Part shown: in pieces, positions 16,684 to 25,583 of the stretch
Layout: every line of letters starts with the position of its first letter
Position numbering within the stretch: position 1 is the stretch's first letter
NCBI RefSeq assembly: GCF_020171465.1
Contig: NZ_JAIUZR010000004.1
Coordinates: 124,001 to 188,000 of the forward strand
Reading direction: 5' to 3'
DNA: 64,000 bases
From: Lutimonas saemankumensis
GTDB taxonomy: Bacteria; Bacteroidota; Bacteroidia; Flavobacteriales; Flavobacteriaceae
Notes under the pieces: generated by a model
Database searches by the model: none
Told to the model about the DNA's origin: nothing
Seen by the model: the letters and a program-made list of their open reading frames with translations, nothing else
Made by a program: the position numbers and the translations under genes

Positions 16684-18147
16684 ATGAAAATGAAAATACG
16701 AGATTACACATTTATACTTTTAATCTGCCTTGGCCTTGGTACAAGTTTTACTTCAGCTCAGGAAAAACAACCCAATATCTTATTCATAGCTATTGACGAT
16801 ATGAATGACTGGACGGGCTTTTTGGGAGGGCATCCGGAAACCATTACACCAAATATGGATAAGTTGGCAAAAAAAGGAGTAAACTTTACCAATGCACATA
16901 CCTCGGCTCCGGGTTGCTCCCCCAGCCGAAATGCATTGTTATACGGTATTCAACCTTTCAAGTCAGGACTATATCCCTTCTACGAGCATGACATTCATAG
17001 GGAATTGATGGAGAAATACACCTCCTTGCCAAGATTACTTAAAGAAAACGGTTATCTCACCTTTGGCGCGGGTAAAATACATCATGGCAATCTCAGTGAT
17101 ACGAGGGAATGGACAGAATTTCACAAAACAAAGGCCAACCCCAAAAGGTTTAAAGAGGGTGAAGGTTATGTTAAAGGTAACAATAAAAAATATTCATTCA
17201 GGCCCACTATTAACCCTGATGAAGAGCATATTGACCATCAGGTGGCATCGTATGGAATTGAAAAACTAAATGAAAAGCATGATAAGCCCTTCTTTTTAGC
17301 TGTCGGAATTGTAAAGCCTCATTTGCCATTCGATGCACCTGTCCGATTCTTTGACGCGCTTCCGGATCAGGTCACTCCGCCGGAGGTACTTGAAAATGAT
17401 TCTGATGACATTCCTGCAGTGGGCCGATCATTGCAAAAAAGAGGCGAATATAATCATTACCTCAGCAAAGGGGTTTGGAATGAGGTAAGAAAGTCTTATT
17501 TAGCCTGTATTTCATGGGCAGATTACAATATTGGCAGAGTATTGGATGCTCTTGAAAAAAGTGACTATGCCGACAATACGGTAGTCGTCCTTTGGTCTGA
17601 CCATGGTTATCATCTGGGAGAAAAAAAGACCTTCAAGAAATTTACACTTTGGGAAGAAGCAACTCGGGTTCCGTTTATCATTTATGACACAAGAACCAAA
17701 GGGAAAGAAAACGCTGACAACTATACAGATGCAGTTTCTCTGATCAATGTATATAAAACAATTGCCGACTACACAGGTGTGCAAATCCCGGATTATGTAG
17801 ATGGCGAAAGTTTGGTGCCTATCGTAAAAGGCCATTCGGAAAAATTGAAAAACCCAACCATTATCGCATGGGGAAGAGGTAACTATTCCGTCAGATCAAA
17901 AACACACCGATATACTCGTTATTTTGATGGTGGAGAAGAATTGTACGATCATCAAAACGATCCGAATGAATGGAAGAATCTTGCAAAAGATGAGAAGTTT
18001 GAAGTCGTTAAACAAGAACTCTCAGCTTATTTACCTTCAGTTGAAGAACCAATGGTTAGCGACTTTGTTTCTCCATGGAGTATTGAAGGAGCGGATAAGG
18101 CCGCTTATAAAAAGAAGAAAGGGACTTCTCACAAGAAAACGAAATAA
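16684..18147 (+). CDS. Iduronate-2-sulfatase-like sulfatase (S1_7-like), second in tandem
   Basis: 487 residues, signal peptide ending SFTSAQ. Motifs: IDDMNDWTGFLGGHPE at about 37-52, CSPSRNALLYG with Cys78, GAGKIHHG (in place of GKWH), GIVKPHLPFDAPVRFFD and WSDHGYHLGEKKTF. The NDW...GGHP block and the following HTSAPGCSPSR are shared with the sulfatases at 51877 and 59029, so three to four members of this clade serve the locus. The C-terminal 20 residues are Lys-rich (AAYKKKKGTSHKKTK). Its stop is immediately followed by the start of a beta-helix protein (TAAATG), which implies co-translation with that candidate polysaccharide-cleaving enzyme. Confidence 0.91.
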   Translation: MKMKIRDYTFILLICLGLGTSFTSAQEKQPNILFIAIDDMNDWTGFLGGHPETITPNMDKLAKKGVNFTNAHTSAPGCSPSRNALLYGIQPFKSGLYPFYEHDIHRELMEKYTSLPRLLKENGYLTFGAGKIHHGNLSDTREWTEFHKTKANPKRFKEGEGYVKGNNKKYSFRPTINPDEEHIDHQVASYGIEKLNEKHDKPFFLAVGIVKPHLPFDAPVRFFDALPDQVTPPEVLENDSDDIPAVGRSLQKRGEYNHYLSKGVWNEVRKSYLACISWADYNIGRVLDALEKSDYADNTVVVLWSDHGYHLGEKKTFKKFTLWEEATRVPFIIYDTRTKGKENADNYTDAVSLINVYKTIADYTGVQIPDYVDGESLVPIVKGHSEKLKNPTIIAWGRGNYSVRSKTHRYTRYFDGGEELYDHQNDPNEWKNLAKDEKFEVVKQELSAYLPSVEEPMVSDFVSPWSIEGADKAAYKKKKGTSHKKTK

Positions 18148-19623
18148 ATGAAAAACTACAGATTAATTCTATTTCTTTCTTTTTTTACCTGTTTTTCCAT
18201 GATGGCAGAAACCTATTATGTAAATTCCAGTTTTGGAAATAATCGTAATAGTGGCATAAGTGAAGCCAAGCCTTGGAAAGATCTTACAAGGGTTAACAAA
18301 CAAAAGTTTGAACCAGGAGATATAATTTTGTTTGCATCCGGGACAAGTTATTTTGGAACATTGGAACCAAAAGGATCAGGTTCAGCAGAGAGCCCTATCC
18401 TTATCGATAAATACGGAAGTGGCCCAAAGCCTGCTATCCATGGCACCGGCTGGAAGGACCATACCCTTCTACTTTATAACGTTGAATATTGGGAAATCCG
18501 AAACTTAGAGATCACAAATCAAGGCCCCGAGAGAAAAGCACGGAGAAGAGGTGTGATCATTAGAGCGGTGGATTTTGGTGATTGTCATCATATTGTTTTA
18601 GAAGGACTCGAAATCCATCATGTCAATGGTTTATTGGAAAAGAAAAAAGGCGGCGGTTCAGGAATTTTATGGGAAAATAAAGGAAAAAGAGTAAAAACCA
18701 GGTTTATAGATCTACAGATCCTGAACAATTATATTCATCATTGTGACAGAAACGCTATAAATTCAAAAGGAAACATACAGCGAACGGCCTGGCACCCTAG
18801 TTTGGGAGTTGTGATTAGAGGAAACCTGATAGAAAACGTTCCAGGAGACGGTATCGTTCCCCTTGGATGTGACGGGGCTTTGATCGAATACAATGTCATT
18901 CGCAAGGGCCTGGATGTTATGTCCGTTGGGGACGCGGCCGCAGGAATCTGGCCCTGGAGTTCAGACAACACATTGATTCAGTTTAATGAAGTAAGTGACC
19001 ATAGAGCTAAATGGGACGGACAGGCATATGACGCCGATTTCAATTGTATAGGTACAACCTTTCAATACAACTACAGTTATGACAACTGGGGAGGATTTAT
19101 GCTGATCTGTAATAATGGCAACAAATTAGGTGAGCCGAATAATATAGGAACCAAGGACACTAAAATTCATTATAATTTAAGTATAAATGATGGTTTACGT
19201 CCTTACAAGGCGCACAATAAGAGGTTCTTCTCTCCCATATTCCATATTACAGGACCCGTTGAGAATACTGACATTCATCACAACATTATCATTATGCCAA
19301 AAAAACCTGTTGATGACATCGAAAATACCTTGATTGAGTTTGGTGATTGGGGAGGTACCTTTCCCATTGATACCCAATTTTCAAACAATATTATCCGTAG
19401 TCAGGAACCTTCTGGAATTTTAAAAAGAGACCAGGCTTCAGGGTTAATTGAGCAGGGCAATGATGTACAATCGGATTTTGATTATGAGGAGAAAAATCCA
19501 TTAAAAGTATTGGGTCAGCTAAAGGAACACCCTATGTTCAAGAACAATTCAGATTTTGAGTTATTACATAAGTTTATTAAACACAGAATGACACATCCGG
19601 ATCCTAGATTTGCAGGACGATGA
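18148..19623 (+). CDS. Right-handed parallel beta-helix protein, candidate polysaccharide lyase or glycosidase
   Basis: 491 residues, signal peptide ending SMMAE. Opens with TYYVNSSFGNNRNSGISE and PWKDLTRVN, followed by KFEPGDIILFASGT and a beta-helix core (about 90-450) with rungs such as LEGLEIHHVNGL, ILNNYIHHCDRNAIN, VIRGNLIENVPGDGIVP and IQFNEVSDHRAKWDGQAYDADFNC. No T9SS domain, so periplasmic. It resembles the other two beta-helix proteins in the entry motif and in the GIWPWSSDN/TFQYNYSYDNWGG segment, which probably lines the cleft. The conserved DADFNC and HID-F-like segments may carry catalytic acids or metal ligands, but that is inference. It follows a sulfatase with no gap. Confidence 0.82.
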   Translation: MKNYRLILFLSFFTCFSMMAETYYVNSSFGNNRNSGISEAKPWKDLTRVNKQKFEPGDIILFASGTSYFGTLEPKGSGSAESPILIDKYGSGPKPAIHGTGWKDHTLLLYNVEYWEIRNLEITNQGPERKARRRGVIIRAVDFGDCHHIVLEGLEIHHVNGLLEKKKGGGSGILWENKGKRVKTRFIDLQILNNYIHHCDRNAINSKGNIQRTAWHPSLGVVIRGNLIENVPGDGIVPLGCDGALIEYNVIRKGLDVMSVGDAAAGIWPWSSDNTLIQFNEVSDHRAKWDGQAYDADFNCIGTTFQYNYSYDNWGGFMLICNNGNKLGEPNNIGTKDTKIHYNLSINDGLRPYKAHNKRFFSPIFHITGPVENTDIHHNIIIMPKKPVDDIENTLIEFGDWGGTFPIDTQFSNNIIRSQEPSGILKRDQASGLIEQGNDVQSDFDYEEKNPLKVLGQLKEHPMFKNNSDFELLHKFIKHRMTHPDPRFAGR

Positions 19624-19659
19624 CCTAAAATTTAAAACTCATTTTCCAACATACCGGTA

Positions 19660-21294
19660 ATGAATAAGTATACTATAATGAATACACTTAAAACCGTTTA
19701 TACCTTTGCCTTTTTTGTATTGTTATCGATATCATCCTTTGCCAAGGAGTATTATGTGAATGCAGAAACCGGTAGTGATAAAAACAATGGTACCAGTCCT
19801 GCCACAGCCTGGAAATCGCTTAAAAAAGTTAGTGATAAAAACTTCAAACCGGGAGATCAAATCCTGCTGGCAACCGGCCAGATTTTCTTTGGATCCATTC
19901 AATGGAACAATCAATATGGAAAAAAATCAAAGCCAATTATTATTTCGAGCTATACGGTGGGCAACAGCAATGTTAAACCCATTATCGACGCTCAAAATCA
20001 TTTGAATGGAATTAAACTTGAAAACTGCAGTTTTATCACAATAAACGGCTTGTCAATAAGAGCTGATGGGGGGAACAATAACCCAAAAAGAGGAATGCGC
20101 TGCGGTATTTTGTATACCACGAATACTGGGGGTAGTTACAACGATATTAGCATTAAAAATTGTACGGTGAAGGATGTATTTTTTGAAAACGAAAATTTTG
20201 AGCGTGGTAAGGATGAAGTGAAAACGGCAAATGGAACCCAAAGCTACGGGTGGGGAATTCGTTTTTTGCTTTCAAAGAACAGCAAATTAAAAAATGTACT
20301 TATTGAATCGAATGAGATTGAAAATGTGAGCCATACAGGAATAAAAATGAAGGGAAACATTGACCAACTTAGAATCTTTGGAAACAAAATCTTCAAAACA
20401 GGTGGTCCCGGCATGCAGTTTAGCGGTATCACCAATGGCCATATCAAGGGTAATGACATTAACTACTCAGGATCTAAAGATGATACCAGAAAATGGGGAC
20501 GAGGGAGCGGTATGTGGACCTGGGGTTGTGATAGTATACTGATTGAACATAACTCATTTAGAAATGCAAATGGACCTGCAGATTCGGCAGGCTGTCATAT
20601 TGATTTCAATTGCAAAAATATTGTAGTACAATACAACCTTAGTGAAAATAATGCCGGTGGATTTGCAGAGATTTTAGGAAATAACTGGAATTGCGCCTAC
20701 AGATACAATGTGAGTATCAATGATGGCCATCGTATTAAAAAGAAAGGAGTTGCATTTCAGGAAGGAAAAATATTCTGGTTAAGCGGTTTTGTTGGTAAAG
20801 ACAGACAAAGGCATGGACCATACAACTCCTATTTTTACAATAATACCATTTATGTAAAGAGTGATATTATCGCAAAAATGGCTGTTTCAAAAGTGGCAGA
20901 AGGTGTTTTGATCACCAACAATATCTTTTATATTGAAGGAGATAGTAAGGCCGTATTGGGCGATCAGTACAAGCCTCAGGAAGCTGGAGAGGCAGATATA
21001 CCCAACGTGATTTTTCAAAACAATCTTTTCCTTAAAGCAAGTAACTGGCCTAAAAGTGTACTTATTCAGGATGAGGCCCCAGTTTTTGGAAACCCAGGAT
21101 TTTTTAACCCTGGTGGAAGTAAAATAACTGATTATACGCCAATCAATGTTAATCTGATCAAAAACAAAGGAATTGATATACCTATGGTTCCAGGAGATAA
21201 AAAAGGATTGATTTATGGATTAAAGGTTGAAAAAGATATTTTAGGGAATGAAATTAATGGGAAACCGGATATGGGCGCGATTGAAGTGAATTAA
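19660..21294 (+). CDS. Right-handed parallel beta-helix protein, candidate polysaccharide lyase or glycosidase (third copy)
   Basis: 544 residues. The first ATG is at 19660; a second at 19678 gives a compact signal peptide ending SISSFAK. Entry motif EYYVNAETGSDKNNGTSPATAWKSLKKV, then FKPGDQILLATGQIFFGS. Core rungs include GRGSGMWTWGCDSILIEHN, CHIDFNCKNIVVQYNLSENNAGGFAEILGN and YRYNVSINDG, each nearly matching the T9SS-exported protein at 10463 (GRGSGAWVWSCRN, HIDFGNKNVIFQYNYSEDTEGGFCEILGD). These matched blocks mark the likely active-site face. No sorting domain seen. It ends the first block of the long plus-strand run; the following 149 bases hold regulatory-looking dyads. Confidence 0.82.
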   Translation: MNKYTIMNTLKTVYTFAFFVLLSISSFAKEYYVNAETGSDKNNGTSPATAWKSLKKVSDKNFKPGDQILLATGQIFFGSIQWNNQYGKKSKPIIISSYTVGNSNVKPIIDAQNHLNGIKLENCSFITINGLSIRADGGNNNPKRGMRCGILYTTNTGGSYNDISIKNCTVKDVFFENENFERGKDEVKTANGTQSYGWGIRFLLSKNSKLKNVLIESNEIENVSHTGIKMKGNIDQLRIFGNKIFKTGGPGMQFSGITNGHIKGNDINYSGSKDDTRKWGRGSGMWTWGCDSILIEHNSFRNANGPADSAGCHIDFNCKNIVVQYNLSENNAGGFAEILGNNWNCAYRYNVSINDGHRIKKKGVAFQEGKIFWLSGFVGKDRQRHGPYNSYFYNNTIYVKSDIIAKMAVSKVAEGVLITNNIFYIEGDSKAVLGDQYKPQEAGEADIPNVIFQNNLFLKASNWPKSVLIQDEAPVFGNPGFFNPGGSKITDYTPINVNLIKNKGIDIPMVPGDKKGLIYGLKVEKDILGNEINGKPDMGAIEVN

Positions 21295-21313
21295 TAATTT
21301 TCATTTCAGTCAA

Positions 21314-21439
21314 TTGCTTATAGCAAGTGCCGAATATCCAAAACTGGGCATAAATGTCTATTTTATGTTAGTCTTTGTACGATTTGTGTTCTTTTAATGA
21401 ATAGGGCTTTATTAGTTTTATAACGTTAATTAAACGTTA
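21314..21439 (+). promoter_or_regulatory. Intergenic region with two inverted repeats before sulfatase gene
   Basis: The 149-base gap 21295-21443 is one of the larger gaps in the plus-strand run. Seen: a short hairpin TTGCT-TAT-AGCAA at 21314-21326, and TAACGTT (21421-21427) with its perfect complement AACGTTA (21433-21439) around the 5-base spacer AATTA. The second dyad ends only 4 bases before the ATG at 21444, where an operator or a translation-blocking hairpin would act. No exact TAnnTTTG element was found. Inference: an internal promoter with an operator, or a post-transcriptional control point. Confidence 0.4.
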
Positions 21440-21443
21440 CTAC

Positions 21444-22973
21444 ATGAAGTTTTTTAAGCTAAAAAAGATACTGTCAATAATGCTATTCTTTGCCTGTTTT
21501 ATCATGACAGGACAAAATGAAAAACCTAATATTATCATCGTATATGTTGATGACCTGGGTTATGGGGATTTAGGCTGTTATGGTGCTACTGAAGTATCAA
21601 CCCCAAATGTAGACAAACTCGCTACACACGGAGTCAGATTTACCGATGCCCATAGTTCGGCGGCTACTTGTACCCCATCTCGATATTCTTTATTAACAGG
21701 TAGGTATGCCTTTCGTAAAAATGCCTCTGTACTTCCTGGTGACGCACCGCTATTGATAGATACCAAGACTCCTACGCTCCCCGGTATGTTACAAGAAAAC
21801 GGATATAAAACTGCGGTGGTTGGAAAATGGCATCTTGGGCTAGGGAACGGTAACGTGGACTGGAATGGCAAGGTCAGTCCCGGGCCCCTGGAAATCGGAT
21901 TTGATTACAGTTACTTGATTCCGTCAACAGGTGATAGGGTTCCGTCGGTATTGCTTGAAAATCACTACGTTCTTAATCTCGATCCGGAAGACCCAATTAA
22001 AATCAATTACAAGAAAAAAATTGGAGATGATCCGACAGGAATAGAAAATCCTGAGCTTTTAAGATATCCCTCAGATGAGTTTCATGGAAAAACCATAGTC
22101 AATGGTGTTAGCCGCATTGGCTATATGTCAGGGGGAAATTCTGCAAGATTTAAAGACGAAACAGTACCCTATCAAATGTTGAATCAGGCCAGAAAATTTA
22201 TTGACAACAACATGGAACAACCCTTCTTCCTTTATTTTTCCTTTCATGATATTCATGTTCCAAGACTACCTGATAACAGATTTATTGGCAGCACTAAGAT
22301 GGGAGTTCGCGGAGATGCCATAGTTCAAATGGATTATATAACCGGTGAGCTGGTTAATCACCTTGAGAAAAGAGGAATAAGTAAAAATACCATCATTGTT
22401 TTTACAAGCGACAATGGCCCTGTTTTGAATGATGGTTACACCGACCAGTCGGTGGAATTACTGGGTACTCACCAACCAGGCGGGCCTTATCGAGGAAATA
22501 AATACAGTGCCTATGAAGCGGGAACCAGGGTCCCTACGATTGTGTACTGGCCGGGAAAAATAGCTTCAACTGAAAGTGATGCGCTATTAACTCAAACCGA
22601 TTTGTATGCTTCGTTTGCTCAATTGATTGGACATGAACTCAATGAAAAAGAAGCTCCAGACAGTTATGGCATGTGGGATTCCTTTTCAGGAAAATCAAAA
22701 AAAGGAAGAGAATTTCTGCTAGAGGAATCTGTAACGCTATCGATCAGACATGGAAACTTCAAATATATACATCCGACAAAGAAAAAGGCTTCCTGGATCA
22801 AGGATCAAAAAAATATAGAATCTGGAATTTCTCTGAAACCGCAACTTTATGACCTTTCAAAGGATCCTGAAGAACGTAATAACATCGTCGAAAAGAACGA
22901 AAAACTTGTCAAGAAAATGCAAGCTGAGATTGAAAGGATCAAAAACAATCCAATGAGCAGAAAAGTTAATTAG
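21444..22973 (+). CDS. Formylglycine-dependent sulfatase (S1, arylsulfatase A-like)
   Basis: 509 residues, signal sequence ending FIMTGQ. Motifs: YVDDLGYGDLGCYGATEVSTPN at 34-55, CTPSRYSLLTGRYAFR with Cys76, VVGKWHLGLGNG, YFSFHDIHVPR and TSDNGPVLNDGY. The arrangement of ATCTPSRYSLLTGRY and an early LPG-DAPLLID block matches the arylsulfatase A-like clade common in marine sulfated-glycan loci. It removes sulfate from an oligosaccharide in the periplasm; the exact bond is unknown. It stands first after a 149-base gap with dyads and is followed after 2 bases by a GH116-like enzyme, implying that the two work on the same fragment. Confidence 0.92.
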   Translation: MKFFKLKKILSIMLFFACFIMTGQNEKPNIIIVYVDDLGYGDLGCYGATEVSTPNVDKLATHGVRFTDAHSSAATCTPSRYSLLTGRYAFRKNASVLPGDAPLLIDTKTPTLPGMLQENGYKTAVVGKWHLGLGNGNVDWNGKVSPGPLEIGFDYSYLIPSTGDRVPSVLLENHYVLNLDPEDPIKINYKKKIGDDPTGIENPELLRYPSDEFHGKTIVNGVSRIGYMSGGNSARFKDETVPYQMLNQARKFIDNNMEQPFFLYFSFHDIHVPRLPDNRFIGSTKMGVRGDAIVQMDYITGELVNHLEKRGISKNTIIVFTSDNGPVLNDGYTDQSVELLGTHQPGGPYRGNKYSAYEAGTRVPTIVYWPGKIASTESDALLTQTDLYASFAQLIGHELNEKEAPDSYGMWDSFSGKSKKGREFLLEESVTLSIRHGNFKYIHPTKKKASWIKDQKNIESGISLKPQLYDLSKDPEERNNIVEKNEKLVKKMQAEIERIKNNPMSRKVN

Positions 22974-22975
22974 AC

Positions 22976-25573
22976 ATGTTTAAAAAACTAATAATTTTTT
23001 GTGCCATTCTAAGTAGTTCAAGTCATTTTGCTCAATCTGAGTTATTGAGTGAAAAAATAAACATTCTAAAAAGATACGATAAGGATCATTTGCATCGCAT
23101 AGCCCTGCCACTGGGAGGAATTGGAACCGGAACAGTTTCTCTGGGGGGTTCGGGAGAACTACGCGACTGGGAGGTAATGAATGTTCCCGCAAAGGGATAC
23201 AGTACCGTTACAACGGGTAATGATGCTCCTTTCTTCGCCATCTACACCAAAAATAAAAATGGAACTTCAAATACAAAAGCCCTGTTAGGGCCAATTCATC
23301 CGGCTGATTATCAGCACTATGAAGGGAGGTCTGTAAATCATCATGGTTTCCCGCGTTTCAGGGAGGCTTTCTTTGAGGCTACCTATCCTTTTGGAATCGT
23401 GGAATTGTCGGACAAAACGATGCCGGTTAAGGTTAAGCTGATTGGATACAACCCATTTATCCCGGCTGATGCGGATGCCTCAGGTATACCTATGGCTATT
23501 CTAACCTATGAGGTGAAAAATACAAGTGATCAAGAACTTGAAGTTTCAATCTCCGGAAATATTCGAAATTTTATTGGGAAAGACGGAAGTAAGCATAAAT
23601 CTGACTGGAAAGGAGATTTTATACCGATTGGTGAAAAAGGTAATATCAACCAATACAGATCAACAGAGAAGTTACAGGGTATTTATATGTACTCTGAGAG
23701 TGTGGACAAAGATGATGCAGCCTGGGGTACTTTTGCAATATCCACTCCAAAAAGTGAAGAAGGTAAAATCACCTACCGTACAAGCAGTACAAAAAATGAT
23801 TGGTATAATGCAACACTAAATTTTTGGGATGATTTTAGTGAGGATGGATTGCTGGTTGAGAAAGATGAGCAGCAAGATGTGGATCCAATGGCTTCACTGG
23901 CTGTTTTAAAAACCCTGAAACCCGGAGAAACCAAGACTTTTACTTTTTATTTGACTTGGCACTTTCCGAATCGCTATGCCTGGTCCGCTGAAAGATTAAC
24001 CAATTACTATGCAACCCAATATGCTGATGCCTGGGATGTGATAGAAAACCAAATAGATCGTTTACCTGAACTGACCGATAAGACACTAAAATTTTCAAAT
24101 AATTTCCTCCGCAGTTCTTATCCTGAGGAAATCAAGGAAGCTGCTTTATTTAACCTCAGCACGCTTCGCTCTCAAACCGTATTCCGAATTGAAGACGGTA
24201 AAATGTTTGGCTGGGAAGGCGTAATGGATCGATTTGGATCTTGTTTTGGTTCATGTACCCATGTTTGGAATTACGAACAGGCCACTCCTTTTCTCTTTAG
24301 CGATTTGGCAAAAACCATGCGGGAAGTGGAATTTGACTATGCTACAAGAGAAAATGGGCACATGGGGTTCAGGACGAAACTTCCTCTTGAAAAAGGAGCC
24401 TCAGGTATAGATCTGGCAGCCGCAGACGGACAAATGGGAACGATCATGAAATTTTATCGTGAATGGCAGCTTTCAGGAGACTCGGAATTCTTAAAAAAGC
24501 ACTGGCCAAAAATAAAAACAGTATTGGCCTATGCCTGGATAGAAAATGGTTGGGATGCAGATGCTGACGGCGTTATGGAAGGGGTACAACACAATACCAT
24601 GGATGTGGAATATTATGGTCCAAACCCTCAAATGCAAATATGGTATTTAGGTGCCTTAATAGCAGCTGAAAAGATGGCTGATTTTATGGATGACAAGGCC
24701 TTTGCCAAAAAATGTAAAAAATTATTTAGCTATGGGTCTAAATGGACAGATAATAATTTGTTCAATGGCGAATATTTTGTACATAAAATTCAAGTACCAG
24801 AAAGCAAAGATGCCATTGCAAAAGGATTGGTAGGAGAACATAGATTAAAAGGATTGGACTTAAATGACCCTTATTATCAATTGGAAACTGGCTGCTTGGT
24901 TGATCAATTGGTAGGTCAATATATGGCTCATGTTCTGGGACTGGGCTATCTGGTAAATGAAGATAATGTCAAAACAGCCTTGTTGAGTATACAGAAATAC
25001 AACAAAAGAGAAACGATGTTCGAGCATTTTAACAATATGCGTTCTTATGCCATGGGTGATGAAAAAGCACTATTAATGGCTAGCTGGCCCAATGGAGGAA
25101 GACCAACTATTCCTTTCCCCTATTGGTCGGAAGTGATGACCGGCTTCGAATACACTGCCGGAATTGGTATGTTGTATGAAGGTATGGAACAGGAAGGCCT
25201 GGAAACTATAAAAAATATAAGAGACCGATATGACGGGTTAAAGAGAAATCCCTTTGACGAAGCAGAGTGCGGACATCATTATGCGCGTGCAATGGCCTCC
25301 TGGGCTGCAGTTATCGCAGCAGGCGGGTTCTTGTATTCTGGAGTCGATAAAACCATTAAATTCAAAGACAAACCTGGAAGCTATTTTTGGTCAAATGGTT
25401 CCGCTTGGGGAATGTGTGAGGTTTCAAAAGATAGGGATGATTTTAGTGTTAACTTTGAGGTACTCCATGGTAAAATAGAGCTAAAAAAGTTTCAATTGGG
25501 AGAACATAAATCATATAATTTTAAAGGGGGGAAGCTTTTGAGTGAAGGTGAATGTGCATCTCTAAGGTTTTAA
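22976..25573 (+). CDS. GH116-like glycosidase (GBA2-type beta-glucosidase/beta-xylosidase family)
   Basis: 865 residues, signal peptide ending SHFAQ. The N-terminal domain starts with RIALPLGGIGTGTVSLGGSGELRDWE (residues 41-66), the signature of bacterial GH116 and related proteins. The C-terminal (alpha/alpha)6 barrel holds CTHVWNYEQATPFLF, with candidate nucleophile Glu434, and GVQHNTMDVEYYGPN with candidate acid/base Asp543. Another conserved block is WPNGGRPTIPFPYWSEVMTGFEY. Known GH116 members cleave beta-glucosides, beta-xylosides or N-acetylglucosaminides. Here a beta-xylose or beta-glucuronate branch is plausible but not shown. The catalytic residues are my assignments from motif position, not from an alignment. 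Confidence 0.82.
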   Translation: MFKKLIIFCAILSSSSHFAQSELLSEKINILKRYDKDHLHRIALPLGGIGTGTVSLGGSGELRDWEVMNVPAKGYSTVTTGNDAPFFAIYTKNKNGTSNTKALLGPIHPADYQHYEGRSVNHHGFPRFREAFFEATYPFGIVELSDKTMPVKVKLIGYNPFIPADADASGIPMAILTYEVKNTSDQELEVSISGNIRNFIGKDGSKHKSDWKGDFIPIGEKGNINQYRSTEKLQGIYMYSESVDKDDAAWGTFAISTPKSEEGKITYRTSSTKNDWYNATLNFWDDFSEDGLLVEKDEQQDVDPMASLAVLKTLKPGETKTFTFYLTWHFPNRYAWSAERLTNYYATQYADAWDVIENQIDRLPELTDKTLKFSNNFLRSSYPEEIKEAALFNLSTLRSQTVFRIEDGKMFGWEGVMDRFGSCFGSCTHVWNYEQATPFLFSDLAKTMREVEFDYATRENGHMGFRTKLPLEKGASGIDLAAADGQMGTIMKFYREWQLSGDSEFLKKHWPKIKTVLAYAWIENGWDADADGVMEGVQHNTMDVEYYGPNPQMQIWYLGALIAAEKMADFMDDKAFAKKCKKLFSYGSKWTDNNLFNGEYFVHKIQVPESKDAIAKGLVGEHRLKGLDLNDPYYQLETGCLVDQLVGQYMAHVLGLGYLVNEDNVKTALLSIQKYNKRETMFEHFNNMRSYAMGDEKALLMASWPNGGRPTIPFPYWSEVMTGFEYTAGIGMLYEGMEQEGLETIKNIRDRYDGLKRNPFDEAECGHHYARAMASWAAVIAAGGFLYSGVDKTIKFKDKPGSYFWSNGSAWGMCEVSKDRDDFSVNFEVLHGKIELKKFQLGEHKSYNFKGGKLLSEGECASLRF

Positions 25574-25583
25574 ATATATCAAA

